This document shows, one piece after another, positions 16,541 to 25,506 of a stretch of 52,701 bases of DNA (the stretch's first letter is position 1; the number at the start of each line of letters is the position of its first letter). The DNA is from an uncultured Oscillospiraceae bacterium (GTDB lineage: Bacteria; Bacillota; Clostridia; Oscillospirales; Oscillospiraceae): the NCBI GenBank assembly GCA_934636655.1, contig CAKUAS010000015.1, forward strand, positions 1-52,701. Reading direction: 5' to 3'. Made by a program: the position numbers and the translations under genes. The notes below the pieces were generated by a model. The model saw only the letters and a list, made by a program, of their open reading frames with translations. It searched no databases and was not told where the DNA came from.

Positions 16541-17305
16541 ATGCAAAATAGAGAAAATGATTTTGAGATCAAAAACGATATAATCGAGGGCAGAAATGCC
16601 GTTATCGAGGCGCTGCGCGTAGGCCGCAGCATAGATAAGATATTCATCGCCAAGGGTGAGACGGACAAGACTCTCGGCCACATAGCGTCCAAAGCGCGTG
16701 AGGCCGGAATAGTCGTCGTCGACGCCGACCGCCGCAAGCTCGACAATATGTCGGTAACTAAAGCGCATCAGGGCGTTGTCGCTCTCGTAGGCGTTAACGA
16801 GTACTGCGAAGTGTCCGACATTCTTGACCTTGCGAAAGAGCGCGGCGAGCAGCCGTTCATCATCGTCTGCGACGAGGTCAGCGATCCGCGAAACCTCGGC
16901 GCTATCATACGCAGCGCCGAATGCGCAGGAGCGCACGGAGTGATCATCCCGAAGCGCCGCAGTGCTGGGCTCACAGCCATTGTCGGCAAGGCCTCGGCCG
17001 GCGCTGCTGAGCACATGAGGATCGCCCGCGTTCCAAACATTCCGTCCGTTCTGAAGGAACTCAAGGAAGAGGGCGTTTGGGTCTACGGAGCGGCAGCCGG
17101 CGGCAGCAGCGGGCTCTGGAGCACCGATTTCACCGGCTCGTGCGCCATCGTTATCGGCTCGGAGGGCGACGGTATGGGAAGACTCGTGCGCGAAAGCTGC
17201 GATTTCATAGTGAGCATACCCATGGCCGGAAAGATAAACTCCCTGAACGCTTCCGCCGCCGCCTCAATAATCATGTACGAAGTCCTGCGCCAGCGCAGAG
17301 GCTGA
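16541..17305 (+). CDS. rlmB: TrmH/SpoU-family 23S rRNA 2'-O-methyltransferase (RlmB-like)
   Basis: 254 residues from the ATG at 16541, preceded by AGGTGA; an earlier in-frame ATG would add 15 unmatched residues. The N-terminal L30e-like substrate domain (EGRNAVIEALRVGRSIDKIF) is followed by a SPOUT domain with all three trefoil-knot motifs: DPRNLGAIIRSAECAG, IVIGSEGDGM and IPMAGKINSLNASAAASI. RlmB methylates G2251 of E. coli 23S rRNA using S-adenosylmethionine; exact target here is inferred. The P-type-ATPase-like gene follows after 13 nt and is probably co-transcribed. Confidence 0.92.
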   Translation: MQNRENDFEIKNDIIEGRNAVIEALRVGRSIDKIFIAKGETDKTLGHIASKAREAGIVVVDADRRKLDNMSVTKAHQGVVALVGVNEYCEVSDILDLAKERGEQPFIIVCDEVSDPRNLGAIIRSAECAGAHGVIIPKRRSAGLTAIVGKASAGAAEHMRIARVPNIPSVLKELKEEGVWVYGAAAGGSSGLWSTDFTGSCAIVIGSEGDGMGRLVRESCDFIVSIPMAGKINSLNASAAASIIMYEVLRQRRG

Positions 17306-17318
17306 CCGAGGGTAATCT

Positions 17319-19793
17319 ATGAGCTTAAACGACAAAAATTCTGTCAATCTCGATTTTGACATTGACAGCATATTGAGCGAATTCGGCGCATTGGACGAGG
17401 AGCCGGTCTCCGAAAAGCCGGTCTTTGAGCCGGCAGAGCCGATAAAAGACGCGTCGAAGGTAATTGACGATGTGTTCTCAGCCGTTATAAACGACGGTGT
17501 TAAAGCCGCGCCAGAGCTGGAGAAATATGATTTTGATCCCGAGGAGATAGCCGCGGAGTTTGACTCCGAAGACAGCATTTCTGAGAACACCTCGCAGCTC
17601 GATCCGGATAGGATACGCCGCGAATTTGACTCGGAGGACAGCATACGTCTCTCCCCCGCTTCCCGGGAAAATTTCACACGGGACGCTGTCGTTGAAGATC
17701 AATCGGAGACGGATCCGATCCTCGACGAGGTCGATCGCATAATAGCCGAGTTCAGGCACGAAGACGAGTCGGCAGGTCGCATAATAGCCCCCGAACCCGC
17801 CCCTGACGCAGAGCCGGAGCCGACAAAGCAGCGTGAGGCGGACGTCTCCTCACCTGTTGAGCCGGCAGAGTCAAAAGCCGAACCCGAGCAGACGAAGATT
17901 CGCTTTGAGTATGCTTCCGAAAAAGAGCCTGAACCGGATCTGTACGAAGGCTCGGGCATCGAGGAAAACCCCGAGGACAAATATGCGGCCGATGCCGATT
18001 ACACCGTTATTGAGCCTGAACCGTCGAAAAAGGAAAAAGCGCACAGAGAGCCGAAATCGTTCCGAGAATCCGTCGCCGTTCCAATTATATCTGCCCTTGC
18101 ATTTATCGCTATGAAGATAAAGCAGAGCCAGGTGACGCTCGGCGAGACGAGCTATGAATCAGAAGAACTCGGCGATGAAATGACGCCCGACAGAGCCGCA
18201 AAGTTTTACGATAAGCATATCGCCGGTCTGCGGCTGAGAGCGAGGATCGCTTTCGTGCTGTGTGCCATTATGATATACATATCCTACGGCCTGCCCGTAC
18301 CCGGCGCATTGTTCGATGCAGGCGTTAAAAGCGCCGTGTGTCTTATCATGATGATAGCAGTCATGTTCTGCGGACTTGACATTATAACGACCGGTATTAT
18401 GAGCATAGTCAAGTTTAAGCTGCACGCAAGCGCTCTTATCGTCGTATCCTGTCTGTTCTGCATGATAGACGCGTTCCTTTCGGCTGCAAACATCGGCGAA
18501 AAGGTCGTACCGTTTTGCGTCATCCCGTCTCTGACGATAGCTTTCACGCTGCTTGGCTGCGTCATGAACGCGCGCAGCAACAGAGTTATATTCAATACCG
18601 CCGCAGCATCGAAGCATCCGTATGTTCTTACAGCCGAATCCGAGCTTTCGGGCGGGGATATCACCCTCGTCAAGGGCAGAAAGCCCGTTGACGGAATTGT
18701 CCGCCGTACCGAGGAAGACGGTCCGGACGAGTCGGTCTTCGGCGTGCTCGCGCCGTACCTCACCGCGGCAGCATTGATTTTGAGCATCATCGCCGCCGTT
18801 ATAAGCAAGAATTTCGCGTCCTTTGCGCACATTCTCTCCGGCATATTCGTATGCGCCGCGCCCATAGCGATGCTCATAACCTTCCCCCTGCCGTTTTTTA
18901 TCTCAATAAAAAGCCTTATCCGCAGCGGGTCGACGATAGCCGGCTGGTCGGGTCTTTATGACATAGGCAAGGCAAAGCACCTTATCATAACCGACTCTGA
19001 TCTGTTCCCGAAAGGCTGCGTTAAAATAAGCCGAACGCGCGTCTTCGCCGGCATGCAGCCCGAGAGGATCATATCCTTTGCAGGCAGCATTATTTCCGCC
19101 TCCGGCAGCGCCATGGTGCATCCGTTTGCCGAACTCATGCGCAAAGCAGGCGGCAAGCTTATGCCTGTCGAGGCGTTTTCCGTTCACGAAAGCGGCGGTC
19201 TTACCGCCATGGTAGACGGTGAGGACGTTTATTGCGGAAACGCGGCGTTCATGCGCCTCATGGGCGTTGTATTGCCGGACAAATATGTTCTCAATAATGG
19301 CGTATATGTTGCCGTTGCGGGCATTATCTGCGGCGTGTTTGAGATGGAATACACGGCCTCAGATGCCGTAAGGAGCGCTTTGGCAGAGCTCGTCGGCTCG
19401 GACAGGCACGCGATATTCGCCGTGCGCGACTTCAACATCACACCTTCGATGCTGTCTGTCAAGTTCGACATGCCGACCGACGGCTTCGACTTCCCGCCGT
19501 ACTCTGAGCGCTATGCGATATCTGGAGCAGAGCCCTCCGAGGGCAGCAAGCCCTCGGCGCTGCTCTCGCGCGAGGGACTCGGTCCGCTCGTAAGTCTGGC
19601 CGACCACGGCAAGGCGCTGTTCAGCCGAATAAGGCTCAGCGTCATGCTCAGCGTCATGAGCGCGGTCATAGGCATGATCGTCATGTTCGTTATAAGCCTG
19701 AGCGCACTGCCCGGCGTCGTCACGGCGCTCAGTTATCTGCTTGTATGGCTGCTCATAACGATCATATTGAGCACCACAATAAGTACCCCTTAA
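17319..19793 (+). CDS. Degenerate P-type-ATPase-like membrane protein with acidic N-terminal tail
   Basis: 824 residues, not a family I can name. Residues 1-250 are acidic, low-complexity and probably cytoplasmic, with four copies of an I-x-x-EF motif near 18, 77, 99 and 141 (two read EFDSEDSI). From about 305 the order of segments follows a P1B ATPase: membrane helices (about 308-420), an actuator-like stretch GGDITLVKGRKPVDGIV (445-461) ending in DES without TGE, a helix pair with CAAPIAMLITFPLP (512-525) where copper pumps have CPC, then DIGKAKHLIITDSDLFPKG (548-566) where the phosphorylated DKTGT should be, a CGNAAFM patch (639-645) like the nucleotide domain, and two final helices. The catalytic DKTGT, TGE and TGDN motifs are all missing, so it should not pump. 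Possible role: sensor, scaffold or ion-binding protein. GAGGG precedes the ATG. Confidence 0.7.
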   Translation: MSLNDKNSVNLDFDIDSILSEFGALDEEPVSEKPVFEPAEPIKDASKVIDDVFSAVINDGVKAAPELEKYDFDPEEIAAEFDSEDSISENTSQLDPDRIRREFDSEDSIRLSPASRENFTRDAVVEDQSETDPILDEVDRIIAEFRHEDESAGRIIAPEPAPDAEPEPTKQREADVSSPVEPAESKAEPEQTKIRFEYASEKEPEPDLYEGSGIEENPEDKYAADADYTVIEPEPSKKEKAHREPKSFRESVAVPIISALAFIAMKIKQSQVTLGETSYESEELGDEMTPDRAAKFYDKHIAGLRLRARIAFVLCAIMIYISYGLPVPGALFDAGVKSAVCLIMMIAVMFCGLDIITTGIMSIVKFKLHASALIVVSCLFCMIDAFLSAANIGEKVVPFCVIPSLTIAFTLLGCVMNARSNRVIFNTAAASKHPYVLTAESELSGGDITLVKGRKPVDGIVRRTEEDGPDESVFGVLAPYLTAAALILSIIAAVISKNFASFAHILSGIFVCAAPIAMLITFPLPFFISIKSLIRSGSTIAGWSGLYDIGKAKHLIITDSDLFPKGCVKISRTRVFAGMQPERIISFAGSIISASGSAMVHPFAELMRKAGGKLMPVEAFSVHESGGLTAMVDGEDVYCGNAAFMRLMGVVLPDKYVLNNGVYVAVAGIICGVFEMEYTASDAVRSALAELVGSDRHAIFAVRDFNITPSMLSVKFDMPTDGFDFPPYSERYAISGAEPSEGSKPSALLSREGLGPLVSLADHGKALFSRIRLSVMLSVMSAVIGMIVMFVISLSALPGVVTALSYLLVWLLITIILSTTISTP

Positions 19794-19800
19794 AAAAATG

Positions 19801-19829
19801 TTGCCATTAAATATACAATAGTGTATAAT
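19801..19829 (+). promoter_or_regulatory. Promoter of the EF-G paralogue
   Basis: TTGCCA (19801-19806), 17-nt spacer, TATAAT (19824-19829), about 57 nt of leader before the ATG. Confidence 0.85.
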
Positions 19830-19892
19830 AAATCGATTGCGTTTTATACGAAATTAAATTTTTAATATATCTTTCAAGAGAGGAAGCAACAC

Positions 19893-21896
19893 ATGAGCTA
19901 CGAAACCAAAAACATCCGCAACATCTGCTTCATGGGTCACGGCAACAGCGGTAAGACCAGCCTTGCTGAAAGCATGCTGTTCACGACCGGTGCTATCGAC
20001 CGTATGGGCAAGGTCACCGACGGCAACACCGTCTGCGACTACGACGCTGAAGAAATCAAGCGCCAGATCACCATTGCAACTTCCGTCGCTCCCGTAAACT
20101 TCGGAGGCTGCAAGATCAATGTTCTTGACTGCCCCGGCTACTTCGACTTCGTCGGCGACGTTCTCGCCGCTATCCGCGTTGTTGAGACCGGCATTATCTT
20201 CTGCTCTGCCAAGGACGGCATCACCGTCGGTGCGGAGAGAAGCTGGAAATATCTCAAGGCCGCAGGCGTTCCCGCAATGTTCTACATCTCCAAGATCGAT
20301 GAAGAGCACGGCGATTTCTATGCGGTTCTGTCCGCACTTAAAGAGAAATACGGCGCGGCCATCTGCCCGGTCATGATCCCCATGTCTGACGGCACCGGCG
20401 TTATCGACCTCGTACATAACACCGCTTATCAGACCAACGGCGGCAAGACCGCAAAGGTCGCTGTTCCAGCAGCGGATGCGGACAAGGTCGAAGAGATGCG
20501 CATGGAGCTCATGGAAGCGGCAGCCGTTACCGAAGAGCTCATGGAGAAGTTCCTCGACACCATGGAGCTGACCGACGAAGAGATCGTTGTCGGCCTCAAG
20601 GCAGGTCTTGCTGAGCGCAGCGTCGTTCCCGTCGTCTGCGGCGCGGCAATGTCCAACGTCGGCACCGAGGCTGTCATGCAGGCCGTCTGCGACTATGTCC
20701 CCGCTCCCGAGGATAAGTCCGCCGAGCCCGTTTGCGGCTTCGTTTTCAAGACCGTTTCCGATCAGTTCGGTAAGTACAGCTTCGTAAAGGTCGTCTCCGG
20801 CAAGATCACCGCCGACCTCTCGCTGCGCAACGTCCGTGCTTCCAGCACCGACAAGCTCGGCAGACTCTACACCATTTGCGGCAAGAAGACCACCGAGGTC
20901 AAGGAAGCCTGCTGCGGCGATATCGTTGCCGTCGGCAAGATGGAGTGGAAGACCGGCGATACCGTCTGCGATCCCAAGAACGAGGTCGAGCTCCCCGCTC
21001 TCGAGATGCCCGATCCCTGCTACTCCATGGCCATCTCCCCCAAGACCAAGGGCCAGGACGACAAGGTCGCCGGCGGTCTTGCAAGACTTAACGAAGAAGA
21101 CATCTCCTTCACCCTCGTCAACAACGCAGAGACCCATCAGATGGTCATCTCCGGCGCGGGCGACATTCAGGTCGACGTTCTGTGCGCAAAGCTCAAGAGC
21201 CGCTTCGGCGTCGAGACCGAGCTCAAGCCCGCACGCGTTGCTTACCGCGAGAAGATCAAGGGCAAGGTCGAGGCACACGGCCGTCACAAGAAGCAGTCCG
21301 GCGGTTCCGGCCAGTTCGGTGACGTTTGGATCCGCTTCGAGCCGCAGGACGAGCAGGACGAGATGATTTTCGCAGAGGAAGTCTTCGGCGGCTCCGTTCC
21401 CAAGAACTTCTTCCCCTCCGTTGAAAAAGGCCTGCGCAACGCAGTTCAGAAGGGCGTTCTCGCCGGTTACCCGCTGGTCGGCCTGAAAGCGACTCTGTAC
21501 GACGGCTCCTACCACCCCGTCGACTCGAACGATATGGCTTTCCAGACAGCAGCACGTCTTGCATATCAGGACGGCATCCCCAAGGCAAAGCCCACCATCC
21601 TTGAGCCTATCGGTCTTCTCCAGGTCACCATCCCCGACGCGAACCTCGGCGATATCATGTCCGATATCTCCTCCAAGCGCCGCGGCACCGTTCTCGGCAT
21701 GAACGCAGAGGACGGCATGCAGACCGTTGAGGCTGAGGTCCCCATGGCAGAGATGAGCTCCTACACTATCGACCTGCGCTCCATGACTCAGGGCCGCGGT
21801 TCGTTCACCTGCAAGTTCATCCGCTACGAGGAAGCTCCCGGCAATGTTCAGCAGAAGGTCATCGAAGAGGCTAAAGCACTGGCCGAGGCCGAATAA
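19893..21896 (+). CDS. EF-G-like translational GTPase (paralogue type)
   Basis: 667 residues, slightly shorter than canonical EF-G. GTPase motifs: GHGNSGKT (15-22), DCPGY (79-83) and, in place of NKxD, SKID (133-136). Domains II-V follow, including a domain IV segment (QSGGSGQFGDVWIRFEP) with the position corresponding to the tip loop. It matches the second EF-G type (EF-G-2/FusA-like) found beside a canonical FusA in many bacteria; because the canonical gene usually lies in the str ribosomal cluster and this one does not, I call it a paralogue, perhaps acting in ribosome rescue or recycling. Codon use is strongly biased (GC-rich third positions), as in highly expressed genes. Strong promoter, GAGAGGAAG ribosome site and strong terminator frame it. 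Confidence 0.88.
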   Translation: MSYETKNIRNICFMGHGNSGKTSLAESMLFTTGAIDRMGKVTDGNTVCDYDAEEIKRQITIATSVAPVNFGGCKINVLDCPGYFDFVGDVLAAIRVVETGIIFCSAKDGITVGAERSWKYLKAAGVPAMFYISKIDEEHGDFYAVLSALKEKYGAAICPVMIPMSDGTGVIDLVHNTAYQTNGGKTAKVAVPAADADKVEEMRMELMEAAAVTEELMEKFLDTMELTDEEIVVGLKAGLAERSVVPVVCGAAMSNVGTEAVMQAVCDYVPAPEDKSAEPVCGFVFKTVSDQFGKYSFVKVVSGKITADLSLRNVRASSTDKLGRLYTICGKKTTEVKEACCGDIVAVGKMEWKTGDTVCDPKNEVELPALEMPDPCYSMAISPKTKGQDDKVAGGLARLNEEDISFTLVNNAETHQMVISGAGDIQVDVLCAKLKSRFGVETELKPARVAYREKIKGKVEAHGRHKKQSGGSGQFGDVWIRFEPQDEQDEMIFAEEVFGGSVPKNFFPSVEKGLRNAVQKGVLAGYPLVGLKATLYDGSYHPVDSNDMAFQTAARLAYQDGIPKAKPTILEPIGLLQVTIPDANLGDIMSDISSKRRGTVLGMNAEDGMQTVEAEVPMAEMSSYTIDLRSMTQGRGSFTCKFIRYEEAPGNVQQKVIEEAKALAEAE

Positions 21897-21906
21897 TATA
21901 AAATTC

Positions 21907-21936
21907 AAACGGCGGGCTTTTACGCCCGCCGTTTTT
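21907..21936 (+). terminator. Intrinsic terminator after the EF-G paralogue
   Basis: AAACGGCGGGC (21907-21917) pairs with GCCCGCCGTTT (21924-21934), then T run. The next ATG is only 12 nt beyond it. Confidence 0.93.
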
Positions 21937-21947
21937 CAGGTAACGAT

Positions 21948-22259
21948 ATGAAATTAAAGATCCCCGAAATCAAAATACCGAAGGTTAACATCCCGAAGCT
22001 CCGCCGCGGCGAGGCGGAAGATGAGCCTATAGCTGAAGAAGCTGCTTCTGTTCCCGGCGATGAAGCCGCCGAGGACGTTCTCGACGAGCTTGAGGAAGCG
22101 GAAGCTCAGGAAGATGACCCCGCTCCCGCGCCGCAGGAAAAGCCCAAAAGCTACGGCATGGTCATCTCCGAAGATCAGCTCCGCATGGTTTGGGCCGGCG
22201 AGATCGGCTTCTCACTGCTTATGGTTTTAGCTTCGGTATTGATCGCAATTGCAAGTTAA
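21948..22259 (+). CDS. Small acidic protein with C-terminal membrane helix
   Basis: 103 residues, unrecognised. A basic IPxIKIPKVNIPKL start (residues 4-17, a P-x-I-like repeat) is followed by a very acidic Ala/Glu/Asp stretch (20-60), a short Pro-rich part and one transmembrane helix near the end (about 84-101). It would be a tail-anchored cytoplasmic-side protein. The ATG lies 12 nt after the EF-G terminator, with CAGGT as a weak ribosome site, so expression appears to depend on read-through from the EF-G gene. Compositional bias makes homology unreliable. Confidence 0.65.
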   Translation: MKLKIPEIKIPKVNIPKLRRGEAEDEPIAEEAASVPGDEAAEDVLDELEEAEAQEDDPAPAPQEKPKSYGMVISEDQLRMVWAGEIGFSLLMVLASVLIAIAS

Positions 22260-22285
22260 AAAGGACAGTCGACCGACTGTCCTTT
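22260..22285. terminator. Bidirectional terminator between convergent genes
   Basis: AAAGGACAGT (22260-22269) pairs with ACTGTCCTTT (22276-22285). A/T runs on both sides let it serve the small acidic protein gene (+) and the phosphorylase gene (-). Confidence 0.85.
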
Positions 22286-22296
22286 CTATTTTCTGT

Positions 22297-23601
<1,305 letters not shown>

Positions 23602-23672
23602 AGCCGATACCTCCATTGTTTTATCTATTATGTCCGTATCTTAACACAAGCGGCGAAAAATTTCCACAGATA

Positions 23673-24104
23673 TCACAATTTTCTTTCAAATATCAAATAC
23701 GTCCGCCCCTCGATGATGCGCAGCTTATCGGAAACGCGGCCGAGCTGCGCTGCGTCTGCCGGTATTGCAATTAGGCCATCGCTTACAAGGCATCCCATTC
23801 TCCCGCGCCTCCAAAGTATATTGTTTCCCGTTTCTTCCCGTATAGGCCTGTCGGCAGCGTATTCGATATTTTCGGGCAGCTTTTTCATCTCTGCGCGGGA
23901 AAAGCGGCGAACTATGCCGAGCCCCTCACCCGCTGGCTGCATCGTACCCAAAAGTGAGCTTTTCCCGTCGCCGTATAGATAAAGGCGCACGATTTTGTTG
24001 GTCTTTATGCCGCACTGTACAGCAAAAACGGTCATAAGGCCGTCTTGATGTATATCGAGCTTTCCGCAGTTTTTTCCGTCTATGTAAACAGGCAGGCTCT
24101 GCAT
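23673..24104 (-). CDS. Conserved-looking hypothetical protein downstream of mazF
   Basis: 143 residues from the ATG at 24104, fixed by AAGGAGGT 7 nt upstream. I do not recognise it. No signal peptide or membrane helix; it reads as alternating beta strands in the first 80 residues (LPVYIDGKNCGKLDIHQDGL..., YLYGDGKSSLLGTMQPAGEG) then a basic, Trp/Arg-containing part (ILWRRGRMGC) and a final strand. An intrinsic-type hairpin separates it from mazF by about 50 nt, yet there is no promoter between them. It could be a small beta-sandwich protein. There is no evidence that it is the missing antitoxin; it is longer than typical MazE. Confidence 0.7.
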   Translation of the reverse strand: MQSLPVYIDGKNCGKLDIHQDGLMTVFAVQCGIKTNKIVRLYLYGDGKSSLLGTMQPAGEGLGIVRRFSRAEMKKLPENIEYAADRPIREETGNNILWRRGRMGCLVSDGLIAIPADAAQLGRVSDKLRIIEGRTYLIFERKL

Positions 24105-24125
24105 GTCCCTGACCTCCTTAAAATT

Positions 24126-24151
24126 ACTCCCCGAGCAGGCACTCGGGGAGT
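24126..24151 (-). terminator. Hairpin between mazF and the downstream hypothetical gene
   Basis: Perfect 10-bp stem ACTCCCCGAG/CTCGGGGAGT with a 6-nt loop. On the minus strand the tail is AATTTTAAGG, a weak U-tract that runs directly into the next Shine-Dalgarno, so it may attenuate rather than fully terminate. Confidence 0.65.
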
Positions 24152-24156
24152 GTTTT

Positions 24157-24501
24157 TTATAATCCAAAGCTCACGGCTATTGCATTATCGACCTTCGTCA
24201 TGGTGTTATCATCCAGCTTGCCCATGCGCTCGCGCAGGCGCGATTTGTCAATTGTTCGTATCTGCTCGAGAAGTATCACGCTGTCTCGCGAAAGTCCCAC
24301 GCTCTGGGCGTTGAGTTCGATATGGGTCGGCAGACGCGCCTTGCCGGTCTGGCTGGTTATGGCCGCGGCTATGACAGTCGGGCTGTGCTTATTGCCGGTG
24401 TCGTTCTGGACGATGAGAACAGGGCGCATGCCGCCCTGCTCCGAGCCGACAACGGGACTGAGATCCGCGTAAAAAATATCTCCACGTTTGACTATACTCA
24501 A
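24157..24501 (-). CDS. ndoA: MazF/EndoA-type mRNA interferase toxin
   Basis: 114 residues, closely matching the Bacillus EndoA pattern: VKRGDIFYADLSPVVGSEQG, RPVLIVQND, PTVIAAAITSQ, LPTHIEL and DSVILLEQIRTIDKSRL. The start codon is TTG (24501-24499), required to keep the conserved N-terminus; GGAG lies 11 nt upstream. MazF toxins cut single-stranded mRNA at short motifs and are normally neutralised by a MazE/EndoAI antitoxin encoded just upstream. Here the upstream gene is a lipoprotein, and no ribbon-helix-helix frame is seen nearby. A 78-nt inverted-repeat region directly precedes the gene. Functional residues look intact. Confidence 0.93.
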   Translation of the reverse strand: MSIVKRGDIFYADLSPVVGSEQGGMRPVLIVQNDTGNKHSPTVIAAAITSQTGKARLPTHIELNAQSVGLSRDSVILLEQIRTIDKSRLRERMGKLDDNTMTKVDNAIAVSFGL

Positions 24502-24504
24502 TTT

Positions 24505-24582
24505 AATTCACACTCCGAATAATAGTCGCCCGCTACATCTTATGTAGGGTGCTGACTATATTCTCCCACTATGGTGTGAATT
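24505..24582 (-). promoter_or_regulatory. Long inverted repeat in the mazF leader
   Basis: AATTCACAC (24505-24513) with GTGTGAATT (24574-24582) form the outer stem, ATAGTC (24522-24527) with GACTAT (24554-24559) a middle stem, and CTACAT (24533-24538) with ATGTAG (24542-24547) the apical stem with CTT loop. The mazF Shine-Dalgarno is next to the outer stem. There is no U-tract, so it is not a normal terminator; translation control, or an operator, is plausible. Confidence 0.6.
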
Positions 24583-24593
24583 TTATACCATGC

Positions 24594-25136
24594 TCACGAA
24601 ACGGACCAATCGGATATCTCAACGCCGACTACCGTGTTTTCCTTATAGCTTATCTCGGCGCTGCACGGAGTGAGGTTTGAGTCTATCCAGAGCGTTACAA
24701 CGTAATCATCCGCCGGTATGACGCGCGCGGCTATCATATTGTCTTCGACCCAGCTTATTTCAAGATGCCCCTCGCGCATCGCGCGAACGATGAGCGGAAG
24801 CGACGACATCGGGCTGAGCTCGGCATCGTCGAGCGTTCCTATATCCAGCATAGCGCCGTCGTACTCGAGGCTGAGGCTTTCGCCCGAGAGATTTGCTTTG
24901 ATGCCTGACAAAAGCTCGGGCTCAACGACCGATATGGACGCACCGTCTTTTGTCTGCTCATAGGCGAGAGTGAACTCGGCCGTTTTATCGTCATACTGTG
25001 CCGATACTTGAGCCGAAAACGATATATTCTCCGCCGACGAAACTATCTTAACAAAATCGGCAAACTGCCCCTTTCCGTCGTCGGCACAACCGCACAGCAG
25101 GATAAGGCACAGTATAAACGGCAATACTCTTTTCAT
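24594..25136 (-). CDS. Small lipoprotein, LolA/LppX-like fold suspected
   Basis: 180 residues. Signal peptide MKRVLPFILCLILLCGC with lipobox LCGC, so lipid-anchored on the outer face of the membrane. The mature part is mostly beta-strand: repeated amphipathic strands, for example ISFSAQVSAQYDDKTAEFTLAY and NLSGESLSLEYDGAMLDIG, ending with a strand pair around VVTLWIDSNLTPCSAEISYK. This half-barrel pattern resembles LolA/LppX-type lipoproteins, but I cannot assign a family with certainty. CGGAGG ribosome site 6 nt before the ATG. It lies 92 nt upstream of mazF on the same strand; that gap holds the mazF leader repeat. Confidence 0.7.
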   Translation of the reverse strand: MKRVLPFILCLILLCGCADDGKGQFADFVKIVSSAENISFSAQVSAQYDDKTAEFTLAYEQTKDGASISVVEPELLSGIKANLSGESLSLEYDGAMLDIGTLDDAELSPMSSLPLIVRAMREGHLEISWVEDNMIAARVIPADDYVVTLWIDSNLTPCSAEISYKENTVVGVEISDWSVS

Positions 25137-25207
25137 ATTCGACCTCCGAAAGTGTTTCTCATTCTATTCTATTAACCGTTTGCGCCGAACATTATTCAAA
25201 TTTTCTC

Positions 25208-25236
25208 TTGACATTTATTTAAATGTGGGCTTTAAT
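25208..25236 (+). promoter_or_regulatory. Promoter of the pheST operon
   Basis: TTGACA (25208-25213), 17-nt spacer, TTTAAT (25231-25236). It is followed at once by the T-box leader. Confidence 0.7.
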
Positions 25237-25242
25237 ACTATA

Positions 25243-25480
25243 GTAAATAATGAAATTGCTTCGATCGGGAAGATAATATTGCGGCATCACTCAGAGAACG
25301 GCGGTCATCGGCTGTAAGCCGCCCGTGATGCGGATATTCAGTTCGCCCGTGAGCTCCGGCCAATCACCGGCGGCGGTTCCGTTAAAGCCATTTGAGTGCG
25401 ATAAACATCGAATAAGGGTGGTACCGCGGAAGCATGGTCTTTCGTCCCAGTGTGGGCGTAAGGCTATTTTTTTGTTTATT
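25243..25480 (+). ncRNA. T-box leader (tRNA-Phe-sensing) of pheST
   Basis: The hallmark T-box sequence AAGGGTGGTACCGCGG is at 25414-25429. Upstream is a stem I-like region with AGAGAA (about 25297-25302) and a GTAAGCC distal loop; TTC followed by A at 25337-25339 is a plausible Phe specifier. Downstream, GTCTTTCGTCCC pairs with GGGCGTAAGGC (about 25437-25466) and is followed by seven T: the terminator. Uncharged tRNA-Phe should stabilise the antiterminator and allow pheST expression. Confidence 0.9.
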
Positions 25481-25506
25481 TTTGATCTAAGATAAGGAGA
25501 GACACG

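Noticed and set aside
19854..21908. 684-codon open frame antisense to the EF-G paralogue
   Set aside because: Same cause: the sense strand has all GTPase motifs, promoter, ribosome site and terminator; the antisense frame has none.
24594..25136. Lipoprotein gene upstream of mazF as its antitoxin
   Set aside because: It has a lipobox and would be outside the membrane, so it cannot bind a cytoplasmic toxin, and it lacks any ribbon-helix-helix or AbrB pattern.
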